Positions 51,491 through 53,173 of a stretch of 53,173 bases of DNA are shown here, in pieces. Position 1 is the stretch's first letter. The number at the start of each line of letters is the position of its first letter. The position numbers and the translations under genes are program-made. The DNA is from an uncultured Porphyromonadaceae bacterium (GTDB taxonomy: Bacteria > Bacteroidota > Bacteroidia > Bacteroidales > Muribaculaceae): NCBI GenBank assembly GCA_905202215.1, contig CAJKRG010000013.1, positions 1 through 53,173 on the forward strand, written 5' to 3'. Under the pieces are notes generated by a model. It was not told the origin of the DNA, did no database searches, and saw only the letters and a program-made list of their open reading frames with translations.

Positions 51491-51520
51491 CCATTATGGC
51501 AGTTTCTGCTGCCATAATGG
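51491..51520 (+). promoter_or_regulatory. Perfect intercistronic hairpin between GH2 and GH125
   Basis: CCATTATGGCAG (51491-51502) and CTGCCATAATGG (51509-51520) form a perfect 12-bp stem with a 6-base loop. It is followed by TAAATCTATAA rather than a U-run, so it is better read as an attenuator or mRNA-stability element than as a full terminator. GH125 starts 27 bases later, and no separate -7 box was found for it. Confidence 0.55.
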
Positions 51521-51547
51521 TAAATCTATAAATCTAATTTCTAATTA

Positions 51548-53014
51548 ATGAAAGGACTCTCTATATTGATTTCGGCTGGAATGCTGATGTGCTGTACATC
51601 GCTCCATGCCGCCGGAACCAACGTATGCGCCAGCGACAATACCGCCGTCAGCACGGCCGCCGCAAAGCGCTACGCCGTGACGAACCGACCTGCGGAATCC
51701 GCCCGCCTGTTCAAATCGAAGGCCGTGGAAAAGGAGATCAAGCGTGTCAAGAAGATGCTCAAGAACCCCAAGCTCGCCTGGATGTTCGAGAACTGCTTCC
51801 CCAACACGCTCGACACTACCGTTCACTATCGTATTGCCGATGACGGCTCTCACGACACATTCGTGTACACAGGCGATATACACGCCATGTGGCTTCGCGA
51901 CTCAGGCGCCCAGGTATGGCCCTACGTTCAGCTTGCCAATAAGGACAAAGAGCTGAAAAATATGCTTGCAGGCGTTATCAACCGCCAGTTCAAGTGCATT
52001 ATCATCGATCCCTATGCAAATGCCTTCAACGACGGCCCCACAGGTGGCGAATGGATGAGCGACTTCACCGACATGAAGCCCGAGCTCCATGAACGCAAAT
52101 ATGAAATCGACTCGCTCTGCTATCCTATCCGTCTCGCTTACGAATACTGGAAGGTGACTGGCGACGACAGCGTCTTCGGAGCCAACTGGCTCAAGGCCAT
52201 CAACGCCGTGCTCGCCACATTCGTCGACCAGCAGCGCAAGGATTCGCTCGGTTCATACCGCTTCCAGCGCAATACGCCCAAGGCTTCCGATACTCTTATC
52301 AACGACGGCTATGGCTCGCCCGTGAGCGGCTGCGGCCTCATCGTGTCGGCCTTCCGCCCCTCCGACGATGCCACTACATTCCAGTATCTCGTGCCGTCCA
52401 ACTTCATGGCCGTGTCGAGCCTCCGCAAGGCCGCCGAAATCCTTGGCGCTGTCAATAAGGAGACCGCTCTTGCCGGACGCTGCACCGCTCTCGCCGACGA
52501 GGTTGAGGCTGCCCTTAAGAAGCATGCCGTATACAATCATCCTGATTTCGGCCCGATCTATGCCTTCGAGGTAGACGGCTTCGGCAACTCGCACCTCATG
52601 GACGACGCCAACGTGCCCAGCCTTCTTGCAATGGCATATCTCGGCGATGTAGACGTGAACGACCCCATATATCAGAACACACGCCGCTTCGTGTGGAGCG
52701 AACGCAATCCTTACTTCTTCCGCGGCCCTGCCGGAGAAGGTATCGGAGGCCCGCATATCGGCTACGACATGGCATGGCCCATGAGTATCATGATGAAGGC
52801 CTTTACATCGCAGGACGACAATGAAATCCGCGATTGTATCGCCATGCTGCTGGCTACCGATGCCGAGACCGGTTTCATACACGAATCGTTCAACGTCAAC
52901 GACGCTAACAAGTTTACCCGCGAGTGGTTTGCCTGGCAGAATACCCTCTTCGGCGAGCTTATCCTCAAGCTCGTCAACGAAGGCAAGGTAGACCTTCTCA
53001 ACAGTATAAGCTGA
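51548..53014 (+). CDS. GH125 exo-alpha-1,6-mannosidase
   Basis: A 488-residue secreted GH125 enzyme (signal peptide about 1-22). The (alpha/alpha)6 family signatures are clear: TGDIHAMWLRDSGAQVWPY (about 108-126), GPTGGEWMSDF, VDGFGNSHLMDDANVPSLLA (around the general-acid region, about 342-360), and FIHESFNVNDANKFTREWFAWQN, which has the probable base Glu in HESF (about 445). Characterised GH125 enzymes are inverting and specific for alpha-1,6-linked mannose. With GH76, GH38 and two GH92 in the same window, this supports alpha-mannan or N-glycan breakdown. It is likely co-transcribed with GH2, with the hairpin at 51491-51520 between them. Confidence 0.94.
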   Translation: MKGLSILISAGMLMCCTSLHAAGTNVCASDNTAVSTAAAKRYAVTNRPAESARLFKSKAVEKEIKRVKKMLKNPKLAWMFENCFPNTLDTTVHYRIADDGSHDTFVYTGDIHAMWLRDSGAQVWPYVQLANKDKELKNMLAGVINRQFKCIIIDPYANAFNDGPTGGEWMSDFTDMKPELHERKYEIDSLCYPIRLAYEYWKVTGDDSVFGANWLKAINAVLATFVDQQRKDSLGSYRFQRNTPKASDTLINDGYGSPVSGCGLIVSAFRPSDDATTFQYLVPSNFMAVSSLRKAAEILGAVNKETALAGRCTALADEVEAALKKHAVYNHPDFGPIYAFEVDGFGNSHLMDDANVPSLLAMAYLGDVDVNDPIYQNTRRFVWSERNPYFFRGPAGEGIGGPHIGYDMAWPMSIMMKAFTSQDDNEIRDCIAMLLATDAETGFIHESFNVNDANKFTREWFAWQNTLFGELILKLVNEGKVDLLNSIS

Positions 53015-53073
53015 TTTTAGGCTAACTTTTTAGGCTGATAGGCTGACAGGCTGACAAGTGAATCGGCTATAAA

Positions 53074-53160
53074 GGCCTCGGAGAGGCCATTCTGTATACA
53101 ACCCCGGGCGCTCGCGCCCGGGGTTTGTCGTATATAAGGGGAATCGCGCCTCGGAGAGGT
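53074..53160. repeat. REP family 2 palindromes at the window end
   Basis: GGCCTC-gga-GAGGCC (53074-53088), ACCCCGGGCGC-tc-GCGCCCGGGGT (53101-53124) and GCGCCTC-gga-GAGGTGC (ending near 53162) repeat the motif types of the cluster at 5337-5623. Just before is a short GGCTGA direct-repeat patch (53031-53056). The array probably continues past the window edge. No gene is visible after 53014. Confidence 0.65.
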
Positions 53161-53173
53161 GCTACTGTGTCCC

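Overview
The window looks like a chromosomal segment of a gut Bacteroidales, most likely a Muribaculaceae-type organism (taxon is inference). Reasons: SusC/SusD/SusE genes, clustered secreted glycoside hydrolases, Bacteroidota -7 promoter boxes (TAnnTTTG) in front of many genes, few Shine-Dalgarno sequences, and lipobox signal peptides. No phage, plasmid or CRISPR array is visible.

Layout. 1-5.2 kb is housekeeping: an unknown secreted protein, a Crp/Fnr regulator, then ybeY, mnmG (probably a TTG start), a perfect parS-type site, and apt. 5.2-10.6 kb is a mixed strip: a secreted SusE-like protein with a C-terminal sorting-like tail, tRNA-Ser(UGA), a metallophosphoesterase, an NAD(P)H:quinone oxidoreductase-type flavoprotein, and a REP-associated (IS200-like) Y1 transposase set among its own palindromic repeats. 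10.6-43.9 kb is a large glycan-use region. On the minus strand lie GH76, SusE, SusD and SusC; GH92; a tightly coupled run GH3 > DUF1680/GH127-like > GH97 > aldo/keto reductase > GH2; and a second DUF1680 enzyme. On the plus strand lie GH31 > GH92 > alpha/beta hydrolase > GH38, then an SGNH esterase. 44.0-45.5 kb holds a three-gene HipBST-type toxin-antitoxin module, followed by a thioredoxin-like protein. 46.8-53.0 kb has GH78 divergent from GH2 and GH125. The last 150 bases hold more palindromic repeats.

How it fits together. GH76 with SusCDE, two GH92, GH38 and GH125 is the usual kit for alpha-mannan or mannose-rich N-glycans: surface binding and endo-cleavage, TonB-dependent import, then periplasmic trimming. 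The GH2, GH3, GH31, GH97, GH78 and GH127-like enzymes add beta-galactose, beta-glucose/xylose, alpha-glucose, alpha-galactose, rhamnose and arabinofuranose activities, so the target may be a mixed glycan or several glycans. No HTCS, SusR or ECF-sigma regulator is in the window.

Main new observation. A shared element (TTTGkCA plus a downstream ACA) sits exactly 33 nt upstream of the -7 box in five transcription units spread over about 42 kb (SusE-like, GH3, GH127-like, GH78, GH2), and 32 nt upstream of a weaker box for susC. It is missing from non-glycan promoters in the window. This points to one trans-acting regulator for the whole set.
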